Part shown: in pieces, positions 19,971 through 30,220 of the stretch
Layout: each line of letters opens with the position of its first letter
Position numbering within the stretch: position 1 is the first letter of the stretch
From: Vibrio penaeicida
GTDB taxonomy: Bacteria; Pseudomonadota; Gammaproteobacteria; Enterobacterales; Vibrionaceae
Reading direction: 5' to 3'
NCBI RefSeq assembly: GCF_002933855.1
Contig: NZ_BFAQ01000009.1
Location: 1 to 64,000, forward strand
Length of the DNA stretch: 64,000 nt
Translations under genes and position numbers: made by a program
Notes under the pieces: generated by a model
Database searches by the model: none
The model's input: only the letters and a program-made list of their open reading frames with translations
What the model was told of the DNA's origin: nothing

Positions 19971-21941
19971 GTGAGAAAGAGCAATCTCCTCGCTAGTATT
20001 ATCACCGCACTTGTCACCTTTACTGCTTCTGCGTTTGATCGCGAGAGCTGGAATGAGCTGTATGCTAATCAATTAAAAACTAACGAACATGCTGCATTAA
20101 TGATGCTTCAAGAGCGTCATATCATACTTCCTGACAATGCTGAAAAGCTCTATATCTCGACGCAAATTTTCCGATTTTATTCTATCCGTAAACAGCCTTA
20201 CTACAGCCAATTACCGGATGTTCCAACCAGCTTCGACAAATTTCAACACACGCTAATTGAAGCACTCAACGACGAAGCAAGTGGTAACAACCAGGCTTCT
20301 TATGCCAAGCTTAAAAACTTGATTAATCAAACCAAGGTAACTCACGACTATCAAAGCCGTACATTAATTGAATACCAGTTGTGCTTACTACTCAGCCGAA
20401 TGGGCGAACACCACAGTGCGAAATTTTACTGCGCTTCCGTCGTCAGCCACTTAGAGCAAATGGAAGACCCATTTATACCTCTTAGGGTTGCTTACCGCTT
20501 ACTCGCTAACAACTATTCGTACCTCGGAGATTATAAAACGGCTTTAGACAAATACTTTGAAATCATTTCAAACTCCAAGCCTTACCATGATAATTCAGGG
20601 AATTATAATGATATAGGCAACCTTCTTGTTGATATGGGCAGATACGGCGAAGCCGAAACGTACCTTTTAAAATCACTTGAATTGCGAAGCGAGCCAAACA
20701 CTTTACCACTAGCGCAAGCTCAGATAATGCACAACCTCGGTAATTTTTATCTCACTACTGACCAGTTTGATAAATCGCAGCAGTTTTTCCAAAATTCATT
20801 GGAAATATTAAAGGAGCTCGATCATCAGTACGGAATCGCCCTTTCCTACATAAGCTTAGGCAAACTCAATACAAAATTAGGTCATCATGATTTAAGTAAC
20901 GCTTACCTTCATCAAGCAATGGATATGGCCGCCGAGCAAAATAACCGTGAAATGAAGATTAAAATAGCGTTGAGCCTCAGTGAAGAATACCTCGCGAGAA
21001 AGGTTTACAATGTAGCAATTGAATATGCAGAAACCGCTGCAAAAATTGCTCAAAATGATGAATTGCCTTTATTTGAAGCTTCAGCACATTCTTTACTTTC
21101 ACAAATATATGAGCAGACAGGCGGGTATGGGAAAGCGTTAGAGCATTACAAACAGTTTCATTCACTCGAAATCAATAAGCGTGACATCGAAAATCAAAAC
21201 GCTTTTGAAGCCTTAGATTTAAGTAAAAGTAAATTAGAAGAGGAGCTTCAAAATTCGAAGTTGGTTTTGAAAAATACCGAACAAAAACACCAGCTAGATA
21301 ATCTAACGCAGCGTGACATGATGAACAGAATGTTTATGGTTGTTCTGTTTTTTATTATTGGGGGCATCTTGTATGCCAATAAAAGAACAAGACAGACCGC
21401 CGAAAAAGACTCTCTTACACATACATTCAACCGATTAACTATCCTAGATAAAATCCGCAGGCACCCGCAATCCTCTTCAAGTAACCACAAACACGTTTTA
21501 GTCCTTTTTGATTTAGATAATTTTAAAGATATTAATGATAGCTATGGTCACCCAACTGGGGACATCGCGTTGAAGCACGTTGCTAAAACAATTATGGAAC
21601 AGCTCGAAGAAAAGGACTGCATGGGAAGAATTGGAGGAGAAGAGTTTTTAGTTTTATTGAGCGACGTTTCGGAAGATCAAATTTGGCACCGCGTAGAAAA
21701 AATGCGAGAGACAATTGAAATCAGTCATTTTATGTCGGAAGATCATCAGTCACTAAGTTTAACAGCGAGCTTTTCTTATCTGGCAACATCAGAAAAGCTC
21801 AGTGACTTTGATATTTTGTATTCGATACTAGATCAAGCGTTATATCAAGCTAAAACAAATGGCAGAAACTGTATTGTCGATGCGTATACCGACCCTATTG
21901 ATAACGTTCCTCACCCTGCTTCGAAACCAATGACTGCATAA
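19971..21941 (+). CDS. Membrane TPR-GGDEF diguanylate cyclase
   Basis: A 656-residue sensor cyclase predicted to make cyclic di-GMP. A signal sequence lies at residues 1-21, a long periplasmic TPR superhelix covers about 60-400, a short coiled coil follows, a transmembrane helix lies at ~453-470, and the GGDEF domain covers ~480-640. The active-site loop is GGEEF at 555-559, so synthesis is likely. The product-inhibition I-site is degenerate: the expected Arg four residues before Asp549 is Glu546. The start is GTG 19971 with GGGAG at 19961. The gene overlaps the end of convergent queC by 47 bases. A link to cyclic-di-GMP-controlled adhesin retention is plausible but only inferred from proximity. 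Confidence 0.88.
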   Translation: MRKSNLLASIITALVTFTASAFDRESWNELYANQLKTNEHAALMMLQERHIILPDNAEKLYISTQIFRFYSIRKQPYYSQLPDVPTSFDKFQHTLIEALNDEASGNNQASYAKLKNLINQTKVTHDYQSRTLIEYQLCLLLSRMGEHHSAKFYCASVVSHLEQMEDPFIPLRVAYRLLANNYSYLGDYKTALDKYFEIISNSKPYHDNSGNYNDIGNLLVDMGRYGEAETYLLKSLELRSEPNTLPLAQAQIMHNLGNFYLTTDQFDKSQQFFQNSLEILKELDHQYGIALSYISLGKLNTKLGHHDLSNAYLHQAMDMAAEQNNREMKIKIALSLSEEYLARKVYNVAIEYAETAAKIAQNDELPLFEASAHSLLSQIYEQTGGYGKALEHYKQFHSLEINKRDIENQNAFEALDLSKSKLEEELQNSKLVLKNTEQKHQLDNLTQRDMMNRMFMVVLFFIIGGILYANKRTRQTAEKDSLTHTFNRLTILDKIRRHPQSSSSNHKHVLVLFDLDNFKDINDSYGHPTGDIALKHVAKTIMEQLEEKDCMGRIGGEEFLVLLSDVSEDQIWHRVEKMRETIEISHFMSEDHQSLSLTASFSYLATSEKLSDFDILYSILDQALYQAKTNGRNCIVDAYTDPIDNVPHPASKPMTA

Positions 21942-22596
21942 CGGACTCTCGATTATCTAAATACTCATTCAGCCCAGCCGAGCGTAAATCACAGGAAGGG
22001 CAATCCCCACAACCATCACCAACAACCCCGTTGTAACAGGTCAGAGTGCTCTGGCGAATAAGATCAAGTGCCTTGTATTGATCGGCCATTGCCCACGTTT
22101 CGGCCTTATTCAACCACATCAACGGGGTTTTAATCTCTAGAGTTTTATCCATACCGGAGACAAGCGCTTTGTTCATCGCTTTTACAAACTCATCGCGGCA
22201 ATCAGGGTAACCAGAAAAGTCCGTTTCACATACCCCAGTAATAATAGTTTCTGCCCCAATCTGATAAGCGTAAATACCAGCTAGCGTGAGGAAAAGGATG
22301 TTTCTACCGGGAACAAATGAATTAGGTAACCCATTGTCTTGCAGTTCATGTGAAACTGGAATGTCATCACGAGTTAGGGAACTGATTGCTAGCTCGTTCA
22401 GTAAATTTACGTCCATAACTTTATGAGCCGCAATCTTTAAATCACTTGCTAGTTTCTCTGCCACTTCAATTTCAAGCTTATGACGCTGACCATAATCAAA
22501 AGTAATCGCGTGTACTTCATCAAATTCTTCTATCGCTTGAACAAGACAAGTTGTGGAGTCTTGACCACCACTAAAAACGACAACGGCTTTTTTCAT
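21895..22596 (-). CDS. queC: 7-cyano-7-deazaguanine synthase QueC
   Basis: Converts 7-carboxy-7-deazaguanine to preQ0 with ATP and ammonia in queuosine biosynthesis; cytosolic, 233 residues, normal length. The N-terminal PP-loop S-G-G-Q-D-S (residues 9-14) activates the substrate, and the C-terminal C-x7-C-x2-C-x2-C cluster (about 190-203) binds zinc. It lies 9 bases downstream of queE, so the two are cotranscribed. Its last 47 bases are antisense to the GGDEF gene. Confidence 0.95.
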   Translation of the reverse strand: MKKAVVVFSGGQDSTTCLVQAIEEFDEVHAITFDYGQRHKLEIEVAEKLASDLKIAAHKVMDVNLLNELAISSLTRDDIPVSHELQDNGLPNSFVPGRNILFLTLAGIYAYQIGAETIITGVCETDFSGYPDCRDEFVKAMNKALVSGMDKTLEIKTPLMWLNKAETWAMADQYKALDLIRQSTLTCYNGVVGDGCGDCPSCDLRSAGLNEYLDNRESVMQSLVSKQGEERYQ

Positions 22597-22605
22597 ATTA
22601 CGTCC

Positions 22606-23283
22606 TTAAGCAATGTTTAAATATTTATGAGTTTGAACAGAGAGACGCCAATTTCGTTCGATACAGGTATCGATACACAGTTTTGTTGCTCTTGGCTTTT
22701 GGCTGATCGGCTGAAGGGCTATCGTCGTTTTTTCAGACACGTTAGCGCTGGCGATCAGCTCATCTAGCTGGTCTATATCTTTTTGAGTTCCCACTGGGTG
22801 CTTTATCTCGTCGGCTCGTTCCAATGCGGACTTAAGAACAGGTAGCTTTCCTTTCATCGCAATTTTTGGAGAAACCGTTACCCAAGTTGAATCTGTCGCT
22901 TTTACTTCAAAGGTTCCGCTGGTTTCTATCTGACATTGACAACCAATTTTCTCGAAAGCTTCTGTTAAGTTCACCAAGTCGTACACGCACGGTTCACCGC
23001 CAGTTATCACGATGTTCTTAGCGCTAAACCCGTGTAATTCGTACTGCTCAACAATTTGCTGAGCAGAAACAAAACACCATGTAGGAGAATCTTCTGTTTT
23101 CACCATGATATCGCCAATAGGCGCCAAATCTTTTTCTTCGGCTTCCCATGTCTGTTTTGTATCACACCAAGCACACCCTACAGGGCATTCTTGCAAACGA
23201 ACAAACACCGAAGGCACCCCTGTAAAAGTACCTTCACCTTGGATGGTTTCAAACATTTCGTTGATTTTGTACTGGCTACTCAA
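22606..23283 (-). CDS. queE: 7-carboxy-7-deazaguanine synthase QueE (radical SAM)
   Basis: Radical-SAM ring-contracting enzyme turning 6-carboxytetrahydropterin into 7-carboxy-7-deazaguanine, the step before QueC. The iron-sulfur motif C-x3-C-x2-C lies at residues 33-40, followed by the G-G-E-P SAM-binding motif near residue 100. Length is 225 residues, typical of the gammaproteobacterial form. It is the first gene of queE-queC. A TATAAT -10 element lies upstream at about 23373-23378 on the minus strand. I saw no convincing preQ1 riboswitch in the leader. Confidence 0.94.
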   Translation of the reverse strand: MSSQYKINEMFETIQGEGTFTGVPSVFVRLQECPVGCAWCDTKQTWEAEEKDLAPIGDIMVKTEDSPTWCFVSAQQIVEQYELHGFSAKNIVITGGEPCVYDLVNLTEAFEKIGCQCQIETSGTFEVKATDSTWVTVSPKIAMKGKLPVLKSALERADEIKHPVGTQKDIDQLDELIASANVSEKTTIALQPISQKPRATKLCIDTCIERNWRLSVQTHKYLNIA

Positions 23284-23407
23284 AACGTCAACACTTCTTA
23301 ATCCGGAATTTTAATGGGGTTTACTGCCTAGCAAATACCGCCTAGCGAACAGCAAACTGCCGGATTATACGCACTTCTGTAAAACATACCAGCGTTTGTA
23401 AAGAACA

Positions 23408-23438
23408 CAAAAAATAGGACCTCGTAAGATCCTATTTT
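23408..23438 (-). terminator. Rho-independent terminator of the Nudix-PAP2 gene
   Basis: AAAATAGGA (23411-23419) pairs with TCCTATTTT (23430-23438) over a 10-base loop; being symmetric A/T-flanked, it can work in both directions. It separates this gene from queE. Confidence 0.85.
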
Positions 23439-23453
23439 AAAGCGGTGAGTAGT

Positions 23454-24920
23454 TTAATTTTTTTGGTCTTTGCCAACTCGAAGCTGGGTTATTGCAAATA
23501 TCAGAACAAGGATTGGATACCTAAGCGCTTCCAAAGTCAGAGCAATGATGGAACTGTAATTCAAAATCCCCTGCACGACCCCAAACAACAAATTGGTGAA
23601 CACTAACACGGCGACTACACTCACTAAATGTTTGACGCTGCGATGACGAGATTCCACTTTGGGTTTTAAGAAAGTAAAAACTGCGGCAATAGCAATCGAA
23701 GTGGCAAACCAATTCGCAAAGTCAGGTCGTGGCCACAATGTCGCCAAGCCTGCGATAAAAACAACGACTACCCACCAAACAGACGCACTGCTTAAAATTT
23801 GCCCCACATGAACTTCGTCTTTTTTATCTAGCCGATTAAAATGCCAAACAGCCATTGCCCCAAGTGCAATACCAACCAAAACGTCTGAGAAGTATTGCCC
23901 CCCAAGGTAAACACTAGACACACCATGGAACAGTACAATAGTGATAATCGACGGTAGGTAACGTCGTACTACTTCAATTGGGTATTCACGAGTAGCATGC
24001 AAATAAAATAGACCTAACACCGTAACCATGAGCGCACTCGTCATGCTCGGCATACCAAACCCAAACGTGTCGCCAAGCATCAATTCCGGCATAAAGGCGT
24101 GAGGACGAGCAAACCCTACTCCAACTTGTGCAACCAAAGCCAAAATCGCCACACTGACCACAGCGAAGAGCAATTCCGCACCAAAGTAACGCCCAAATAC
24201 CATAAATGCCGTTGGTATTAACAAAATCAGCATCCAAGGACTTGCTAGCGTGTCTCCAACATAGAGAAAGGCATGGATATAGGGAACCAATGCTGGCGGA
24301 GCACTTAAAACGCCATCTTGAAGTGCTTTAATGTACTTAATTTCCGCTTGGTGAATCGGAGGCGCTGCTTCGACAATATCATCGATGTACGCCACTTTTT
24401 GTCTTGTCGCTTTTCCGGAGTAGTATTGCAAAGCTTCTATTTGAGACGGGTATCGGTACGTCGCCTTATTTACTTCGCCCACCTTCGCAAGCACCACTTG
24501 TTTGGTTTCAATACCATAATGAGGTGCAAACCACGCCGGAACGATGTGATGACCAGCTTCATCAGTATGATTGAATGCAACGATGGGAGAATCTGATACG
24601 CAATCGTATAAAGCCGCATTACCTAAAACGCCTAACTTTCCAAGAGCAGTAACGACCAAACCTGACTCTTCCCAAGCTTCTCGTTCTGCCGCTTTTGCAG
24701 GATCTTCCCCTTCTTCGACATGACCACCAGGGATTGAGATCTGCCCAGTGATGGCTTCTCGCACCATGACAATGCGTCCATCATGGCTTGCAATCAAACA
24801 TAGTGCACCTTTGTATTTCTGAGACTCCGTGCTAGCTGATGCACTCGCAAATACGGAAAAATTGGTGAAGGAAATGAATACTAGAAAAATGAAACATGAA
24901 AACAGACGACAAAATGTCAC
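23454..24920 (-). CDS. Exported Nudix hydrolase fused to a degenerate PAP2 membrane domain
   Basis: A 488-residue fusion. Residues 1-27 are a signal peptide or anchor, and residues ~36-165 a Nudix domain with a complete Nudix box (G66-x5-E72-x7-R80-E-x2-E-E-x-G), so hydrolysis of a diphosphate-linked substrate is likely, apparently outside the cytosol. Residues ~210-480 form several membrane helices with PAP2 layout, but the catalytic motifs are altered: R-P remains at 272-273, the P-S-G-H motif reads P-S-M-T at 291-294, and the S-R-x5-H motif reads S-S-x5-Q at 335-342. Both catalytic histidines are thus missing and the PAP2 part is probably not a phosphatase. The start is GTG 24920. It is 18 bases downstream of a GNAT gene, probably one operon. 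The substrate is unknown. Confidence 0.82.
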   Translation of the reverse strand: MTFCRLFSCFIFLVFISFTNFSVFASASASTESQKYKGALCLIASHDGRIVMVREAITGQISIPGGHVEEGEDPAKAAEREAWEESGLVVTALGKLGVLGNAALYDCVSDSPIVAFNHTDEAGHHIVPAWFAPHYGIETKQVVLAKVGEVNKATYRYPSQIEALQYYSGKATRQKVAYIDDIVEAAPPIHQAEIKYIKALQDGVLSAPPALVPYIHAFLYVGDTLASPWMLILLIPTAFMVFGRYFGAELLFAVVSVAILALVAQVGVGFARPHAFMPELMLGDTFGFGMPSMTSALMVTVLGLFYLHATREYPIEVVRRYLPSIITIVLFHGVSSVYLGGQYFSDVLVGIALGAMAVWHFNRLDKKDEVHVGQILSSASVWWVVVVFIAGLATLWPRPDFANWFATSIAIAAVFTFLKPKVESRHRSVKHLVSVVAVLVFTNLLFGVVQGILNYSSIIALTLEALRYPILVLIFAITQLRVGKDQKN

Positions 24921-24938
24921 GATGTGTAATCCCTAAAA

Positions 24939-25424
24939 TTAAGAATCGATTAGAGGCTTTCGCATCCAATGGATATGATGCTCTAATCCCAAGTTGCTAT
25001 AAAAGTTTAAGGCAGCTTCATTAAACTGCCACACTTCTACAAACATTTGTTTCACCCCACAGTCTTGAAAAGAACGCTCCAACCGCAAGAAGAGAAATCT
25101 CGCAATACCTTGTTTACGAAACTCTGGCTCAACATACATTTCGTCAATGCTACCCATTTGCACAGGTTTCATAATAGAAGATTGTAATTCGCAGAAGTGA
25201 CCTGAAATAAAGCCAACTACGCCGTGTTTTGGATGCACAGCGACATAAACAAAACACTCAGGGTTATCGAGATAGCGAGCAATGCTTTTTTCTTGCTCAA
25301 CGTCTTCGGCCGTTTTAAACAATTCTGGGGTGACTTTGTGATGAAAATCGTGAAGTTCATACATAAAATCATTGAGTACTTCCAAATCGGATGTTTGGCC
25401 AGCACGAATTTTAATGAGGCTCAT
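24939..25424 (-). CDS. GNAT-family N-acetyltransferase
   Basis: A 161-residue acetyl-CoA-dependent acyltransferase. The acetyl-CoA motif is seen as the V-E-P-E-F-R-K-Q-G-I-A-R-F-L segment (about residues 115-128), followed by the N-x-x-A-x-x-F-Y-x-x-L-G C-terminal GNAT signature near 137-148. The substrate cannot be told from the sequence. It is the first gene of a likely two-gene unit with the Nudix-PAP2 gene. Confidence 0.85.
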   Translation of the reverse strand: MSLIKIRAGQTSDLEVLNDFMYELHDFHHKVTPELFKTAEDVEQEKSIARYLDNPECFVYVAVHPKHGVVGFISGHFCELQSSIMKPVQMGSIDEMYVEPEFRKQGIARFLFLRLERSFQDCGVKQMFVEVWQFNEAALNFYSNLGLEHHIHWMRKPLIDS

Positions 25425-25555
25425 AAGTCTATGGGAATAAAAGCTTATGCGCTAAGTATATACTCAAACCACTTCAATGTGCAGGGTTCAAAGCCCTATC
25501 TGCTGCTTCTATTTAAAGAGAAGAATAACCAAAAGCCAGCTTTATCAGTTGTGAC

Positions 25556-25581
25556 AAAAAGCGCACCCAATGGGTGCGCTC
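25556..25581 (-). terminator. Rho-independent terminator of the prp operon
   Basis: AGCGCACCC (25560-25568) pairs with GGGTGCGCT (25572-25580) over a 3-base loop, followed on the minus strand by five T. It lies 14 bases after the prpE stop. Confidence 0.9.
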
Positions 25582-25594
25582 AAATCGCAACCGT

Positions 25595-27478
25595 TTATTT
25601 GGGTCGATTAAGTACGTCTTCCAATTCATTTAAGCTGGTGGGATCGTCGATTGTCGATGGCACGGTGTACTGCTCTCCGTCGGCAATTTGGCGAATGACT
25701 CGTCGAAGGATTTTTCCTGATCTCGTTTTTGGCAAACGGTCTACGACCAAAGCATGCTTGAAACACGCAACAGCGCCAATCTCCTCCCTTACTTTGCCAA
25801 CCAGTTCTTCTTCAATGTTGTTGTCGGTTATCGACACCCCGTCTTTTAGAACCACAAAACCAAGTGGCGTTTGACCTTTAAGATCATCGTGTATCCCCAC
25901 GACAGCGCATTCAGCAACAGCTGGGTGGCCACCTACAATCTCTTCCATCTCCCCCGTAGACAAACGATGCCCTGCGACATTTATCACATCGTCCACGCGC
26001 CCCATAATGAACAAGTAACCGTCTTCGTCCAAATACCCGCCATCCCCCGAAACGTAGTACTCGGGAAACTGAGACAAATAACCCGACTCAAATCGGTCGT
26101 GATTATGCCATATCGTAGGCAAACAACTTGGCGGAAGTGGACGCTTTATCGCGACATAGCCTTGCTGCCCAGATGCTTTAGAATGACCAAACTCATCAAG
26201 AATGGCGACTTGAAAGCCTGGCATCGGCTTTGTGGCGCTGCCGTGTTTAACAGGTAACATTTGAATCCCTAATGGGTTTCCTGCAATTGCCCAGCCCGTT
26301 TCCGTTTGCCACCAGTGATCAATCACAGGTTTGCGAGTACAGGTTTCCACCCATTCTTGAGTAGGTGGATCCAACCTTTCCCCTGCCATAAAAATACTGT
26401 CTAGATTCGATAGGTCATATTTCTCTAACTGTTTGCCTTCTGCGTCTTCCTTTTTAATCGCTCGGAATGCCGTGGGGGCAGAAAAGAGTACATTCACATT
26501 GTATTCTTCGCAGACTCTCCAAAATGCGCCGGGATCGGGCGTTTTTATAGGCTTACCTTCAAAAAGTACGGTTGTGCAGCCATGAATTAACGGAGCGTAA
26601 ACAATGTAAGAATGCCCCACCACCCACCCCACATCTGATGCCGCCCAAAACACACCATTTTGTGGAAGGTTATATAAACAAGACATGGAATATTTCATCG
26701 CAACCGCGTGCCCACCGTTGTCACGCACAACACCTTTGGGTTTTCCAGTTGTCCCCGATGTATAAAGAATATAAAGCGGGTCTGTCGATTTTACAGGTAC
26801 GCAGTCGGCGATAGGTGCTGAGCTTTGCGCGGATTGCCATTCAATATCACGCGGTTGGTTCAACGTAGCAACACACTCAGGGCGCTGAAAAACAATCACA
26901 GAAGAAGGTTTCCAACGGCTGTCCATAACGGCTTGGTCGACGAAGGGTTTATATGGCAGTATTTTGTTTACTTCGATACCGCAGGACGCGGTCATCACCA
27001 CTTTCGGCTCCGCATCTTCAATCCGTACTGCAAGCTCGTTTGGAGCAAAACCACCAAATACCACAGAGTGAATCGCCCCGATTCTGGCGCAAGCTAACAT
27101 CGCCATAACGGCTTGGGGGATCATGGGCATGTAGATAACGACTCGATCACCCTTACCGACCCCTTGCACCACAAGCATACCCGCAATTTTAGCCACTTCT
27201 TTTTGCAGCTGAGCATAAGTGTAACTGCGCTTTACTCCAGTAACCGGTGAATCATAGATCAACGCGGTTTTGTCACCATTACCTTGCTCAATGTGGTAGT
27301 CCAGCGCAAGCCAACAAGTATTCAAAACTCCGTCGGCGAACCATCGGTCTATGCCATTTTCGTCTTTGCTTAAAATCGTTTGAGGGAACTGAAACCAATC
27401 TAGGTTTTGGGCTTGTTTTTTCCAAAACGCTTCGGGTTCATTGCAAGAAAACTGATACTCTTTTTCGTAGGTAGACAT
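25595..27478 (-). CDS. prpE: Propionyl-CoA synthetase PrpE
   Basis: Activates propionate to propionyl-CoA with ATP and CoA, feeding the methylcitrate cycle; cytosolic, 627 residues. It is an acyl-adenylating enzyme with the P-loop Y-T-S-G-T-T-G-K-P-K-G (about residues 242-252) and the C-terminal R-S-G-K-I-L-R-R motif whose Lys is the adenylation (and regulatory acetylation) residue. ATG 27478 is chosen over an upstream in-frame start because a GAGGAA ribosome site sits immediately before it. It is the last gene of prpBCDE, but a terminator-like hairpin separates it from prpD. Confidence 0.94.
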   Translation of the reverse strand: MSTYEKEYQFSCNEPEAFWKKQAQNLDWFQFPQTILSKDENGIDRWFADGVLNTCWLALDYHIEQGNGDKTALIYDSPVTGVKRSYTYAQLQKEVAKIAGMLVVQGVGKGDRVVIYMPMIPQAVMAMLACARIGAIHSVVFGGFAPNELAVRIEDAEPKVVMTASCGIEVNKILPYKPFVDQAVMDSRWKPSSVIVFQRPECVATLNQPRDIEWQSAQSSAPIADCVPVKSTDPLYILYTSGTTGKPKGVVRDNGGHAVAMKYSMSCLYNLPQNGVFWAASDVGWVVGHSYIVYAPLIHGCTTVLFEGKPIKTPDPGAFWRVCEEYNVNVLFSAPTAFRAIKKEDAEGKQLEKYDLSNLDSIFMAGERLDPPTQEWVETCTRKPVIDHWWQTETGWAIAGNPLGIQMLPVKHGSATKPMPGFQVAILDEFGHSKASGQQGYVAIKRPLPPSCLPTIWHNHDRFESGYLSQFPEYYVSGDGGYLDEDGYLFIMGRVDDVINVAGHRLSTGEMEEIVGGHPAVAECAVVGIHDDLKGQTPLGFVVLKDGVSITDNNIEEELVGKVREEIGAVACFKHALVVDRLPKTRSGKILRRVIRQIADGEQYTVPSTIDDPTSLNELEDVLNRPK

Positions 27479-27493
27479 CCGTTCTTCCTCCGA

Positions 27494-27520
27494 TATAAAA
27501 ACGGAGCCGATCACGGCTCC
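27494..27520 (-). terminator. Intra-operon terminator/attenuator between prpD and prpE
   Basis: On the minus strand GGAGCCG (27520-27514), loop TGAT and CGGCTCC (27509-27503) are followed by G and five T. It lies inside the 50-base prpD-prpE gap and should reduce read-through into prpE. Confidence 0.8.
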
Positions 27521-27528
27521 ATTTTCAG

Positions 27529-28980
27529 TTAATTGATAGTAAACAAACTCATGAACTCGTGAACAGGCGTGCGTTCAAGTGCTTGTTGGTCTTTACATAA
27601 ATCAAAGATTTGCTGAGAACGCATCACAGGGAAACGGGTTTGTAGATTTCGAAGGAATTTTTGCTCCAGTACTGGAATACCTTCTTCACGGCGGCGGCGA
27701 TGACCAATCGGGTATTCAATTTCGATCTTCTCAGTCGACGAGCCATCATCAAAAAAGACTTGGATCGCATTGGCAATTGAGCGCTTGTCGGATTCCAAAT
27801 ACTCTCGGCTATACCGTGAGTCTTCGATGACCATCATTTTCTCTCTCAGTGCATCGATGCGCGGATCGCCATTGTGGAAGCAATCTTCATAATGCTCTGC
27901 AACCAAATCTCCGTAAATTAATGGAACGGCAATCATGTACTGTAGGCAATGATCCCTATCCGCAGGATTCGCCAACTTACCGGATTTGGAAATAATACGA
28001 ATCGCAGATTCATGGGTGGTCACTTCAATTCTGGTGATCTGGTCGATTCTATCTTTAACTTCGTTGTGAAGCGCCACAGCGCATTCCACAGCGGTTTGAG
28101 AATGGAACTCTGCTGGGAAAGATATCTTAAATAAGACATTTTCCATCACGTAGCTTTCAAATGGCTGATTCACTCTAAATTGTTCACCATTGAAAAGTAC
28201 ATCGTAGTATCCCCACTTAGGAGCCGTTAACACAGACGGCAAGCCCATTTCACCTTTCATCGTGATCATCGCAAGCCGAACCGCACGTGAGGTCGCATCT
28301 CCAGCCGCCCACGATTTTCGTGAACCTGCATTAGGGGCATGGCGATACGTTCTTAGCGCGCAGCCATCGACCCACGCTTGAGAAACCGCATTTATAATTT
28401 GCTCTTTGTTACCTCCAAGCATTTTGGTTACCACTGCAGTGGAAGCAACGCGAACCAATAGAACATGATCCAACCCAACTCGGTTGTAAGAATTTTCAAG
28501 CGCTAACACACCTTGAATCTCATGGGCTTTGATCATGGCAGTCAGAACGTCTTTCATCGTAAGAGGCGCTTTCCCCTCTGCTACAGCAACTTGGCTTAGG
28601 TAATCGGCGGTAGCCAAGATCCCACCTAGATTATCTGACGGGTGCCCCCACTCTGCTGCCAACCATGTGTCATTAAAATCCAACCAACGAATCACACAAC
28701 CAATATTAAAAGCAGCAGTGATTGGATCTAACTCATGGCTAGTACCCGGAACTCGCGCACCATGCCTGACGGTTGTTCCCGGGACGATTGGTCCAAGATG
28801 TTTCGTACACTCTGGGAATCTAAGCGCCAGTAACCCACAACCTAGCGTATCCATTAAACAATTTCGGGCTGTATTGTACGCTTCTTCCGACTGAATATTG
28901 GTATTGCTGACGTATTCCGCTATTTGAACAAGCAGGTCGTCAGGTGCTGGGCGTTCATTTACTTCTACATTTTTTGTCAT
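27529..28980 (-). CDS. prpD: 2-methylcitrate dehydratase PrpD
   Basis: Dehydrates 2-methylcitrate to 2-methylaconitate in propionate breakdown; MmgE/PrpD family, 483 residues, the standard length. The ATG at 28980 has an AAGGAAC ribosome site; a longer upstream frame would overlap prpC and is not family-like. The locus uses the PrpD form of the pathway rather than the AcnD-PrpF pair found in many Vibrio and Shewanella relatives, since neither acnD nor prpF is present here. It lies 17 bases downstream of prpC. Confidence 0.94.
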   Translation of the reverse strand: MTKNVEVNERPAPDDLLVQIAEYVSNTNIQSEEAYNTARNCLMDTLGCGLLALRFPECTKHLGPIVPGTTVRHGARVPGTSHELDPITAAFNIGCVIRWLDFNDTWLAAEWGHPSDNLGGILATADYLSQVAVAEGKAPLTMKDVLTAMIKAHEIQGVLALENSYNRVGLDHVLLVRVASTAVVTKMLGGNKEQIINAVSQAWVDGCALRTYRHAPNAGSRKSWAAGDATSRAVRLAMITMKGEMGLPSVLTAPKWGYYDVLFNGEQFRVNQPFESYVMENVLFKISFPAEFHSQTAVECAVALHNEVKDRIDQITRIEVTTHESAIRIISKSGKLANPADRDHCLQYMIAVPLIYGDLVAEHYEDCFHNGDPRIDALREKMMVIEDSRYSREYLESDKRSIANAIQVFFDDGSSTEKIEIEYPIGHRRRREEGIPVLEQKFLRNLQTRFPVMRSQQIFDLCKDQQALERTPVHEFMSLFTIN

Positions 28981-28997
28981 TTCTTGTTCCTTAAATT

Positions 28998-30128
28998 CTA
29001 CAGACGTTTGTCGATTGGCAGCCAGTCTTGGTGTTCGGGACCTGTGTAATCGGCACTGGGCCGAATGATTCGATTGTTTTCTCGTTGCTCGAAAACATGC
29101 GCACACCAGCCAGTCAATCGACTCATCACAAAAATAGGCGTAAATAATTTGGTGGGAATGTTCATGAAGTGGTACGCCGAAGCATGGAAGAAATCCGCGT
29201 TACAGAACAAGTCTTTCTCGCGCTTCATGACAGATTCGACTCGTTCGCTCACCGCGTATAAATGGGTATCGCCAACGGATTCCGATAAAGTCTTTGACCA
29301 TGCTTTTATCAGAGCATTTCGTGGGTCGCTTTCACGATAGATTGCATGACCAAAACCCATGATCTTCTCTTTACGCTCTAACATGCCGAGCGTTTCGCGT
29401 TCCGCTTCCTCTACTGATGTCCAATTCTCAATCATCGCCATCGCCGCTTCATTTGCACCGCCATGCAATGGACCACGCAATGTTCCTATTGCGCCAGTAA
29501 CACAGGAATGGATATCAGAAAGTGTGGAGGCACATACGCGAGCGGTGAATGTAGAGGCATTAAATTCATGTTCCGCGTATAAAATCAGAGAACAGTGCAT
29601 CACCTTTTTATGGAGTTCAGATACGGGTTCGTCCGATAACATTTTTAGGAAGTAACCGCCAATGCTGTCTTCACCCTCATCATCCGTATCAATTCGAACG
29701 CCATCGTGCGAGAAGCGATACCAATAGCAAATAATCGCAGGAAGCAAAGCCAGCATTCGTTCTGTAGCAGTAAGTTGATCCTCAAAGGATTCTTCTGTTT
29801 CCAAGTTCCCAAGAACTGAGCAACCGGTTCTCATTACATCCATTGGGTGCGCCGTTGAAGGTAGCAACTCCAGTGCATGTTTTAAAGGTTCCGGCAACCC
29901 TCTTAAACGCTTTAAGGTTAACTTGTATTCATCTAACTCTCGTTGGTTTGGCAGTTTTCCCCGTAGCAGCAAATAAGCGACTTCTTCAAACTCAGCATGA
30001 TTCGCTAAATCCGTTATGTCGTATCCACGGTAGGTCAGCCCCGTTCCGCTTTTTCCTACGGTACATAATGCAGTTGAACCTGCGCTTTGCCCACGCAGCC
30101 CTGCACCACCAAGTGGTTTATCTGTCAT
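28998..30128 (-). CDS. prpC: 2-methylcitrate synthase PrpC
   Basis: Condenses propionyl-CoA with oxaloacetate; citrate-synthase fold, 376 residues. It shows the L-T-Y-R-G-Y-D-I start of the short citrate-synthase type, the catalytic H-G-G-A-N-E segment (about residues 222-227) and G-F-G-H-A-I-Y near 258-264. GGAGTC precedes the ATG. It follows prpB with a 92-base gap and precedes prpD closely. Confidence 0.95.
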   Translation of the reverse strand: MTDKPLGGAGLRGQSAGSTALCTVGKSGTGLTYRGYDITDLANHAEFEEVAYLLLRGKLPNQRELDEYKLTLKRLRGLPEPLKHALELLPSTAHPMDVMRTGCSVLGNLETEESFEDQLTATERMLALLPAIICYWYRFSHDGVRIDTDDEGEDSIGGYFLKMLSDEPVSELHKKVMHCSLILYAEHEFNASTFTARVCASTLSDIHSCVTGAIGTLRGPLHGGANEAAMAMIENWTSVEEAERETLGMLERKEKIMGFGHAIYRESDPRNALIKAWSKTLSESVGDTHLYAVSERVESVMKREKDLFCNADFFHASAYHFMNIPTKLFTPIFVMSRLTGWCAHVFEQRENNRIIRPSADYTGPEHQDWLPIDKRL

Positions 30129-30220
30129 GACAGACTCCTTGTCATTATGCTTTTGCCTGTTCGTTATTTTTATGAGTTGAACAGTGCGTCAGCAGCTTCA
30201 CGTTATTGGATTGTGCACGA

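Noticed and set aside
23284..23453. preQ1 riboswitch upstream of queE
   Set aside because: No preQ1 aptamer core was recognised; only a -10 element and the terminator of the upstream gene are supported.
25224..25874. 216-codon plus-strand frame across the GNAT-prpE junction
   Set aside because: Antisense to two well-identified genes and across a terminator; no recognisable protein features.
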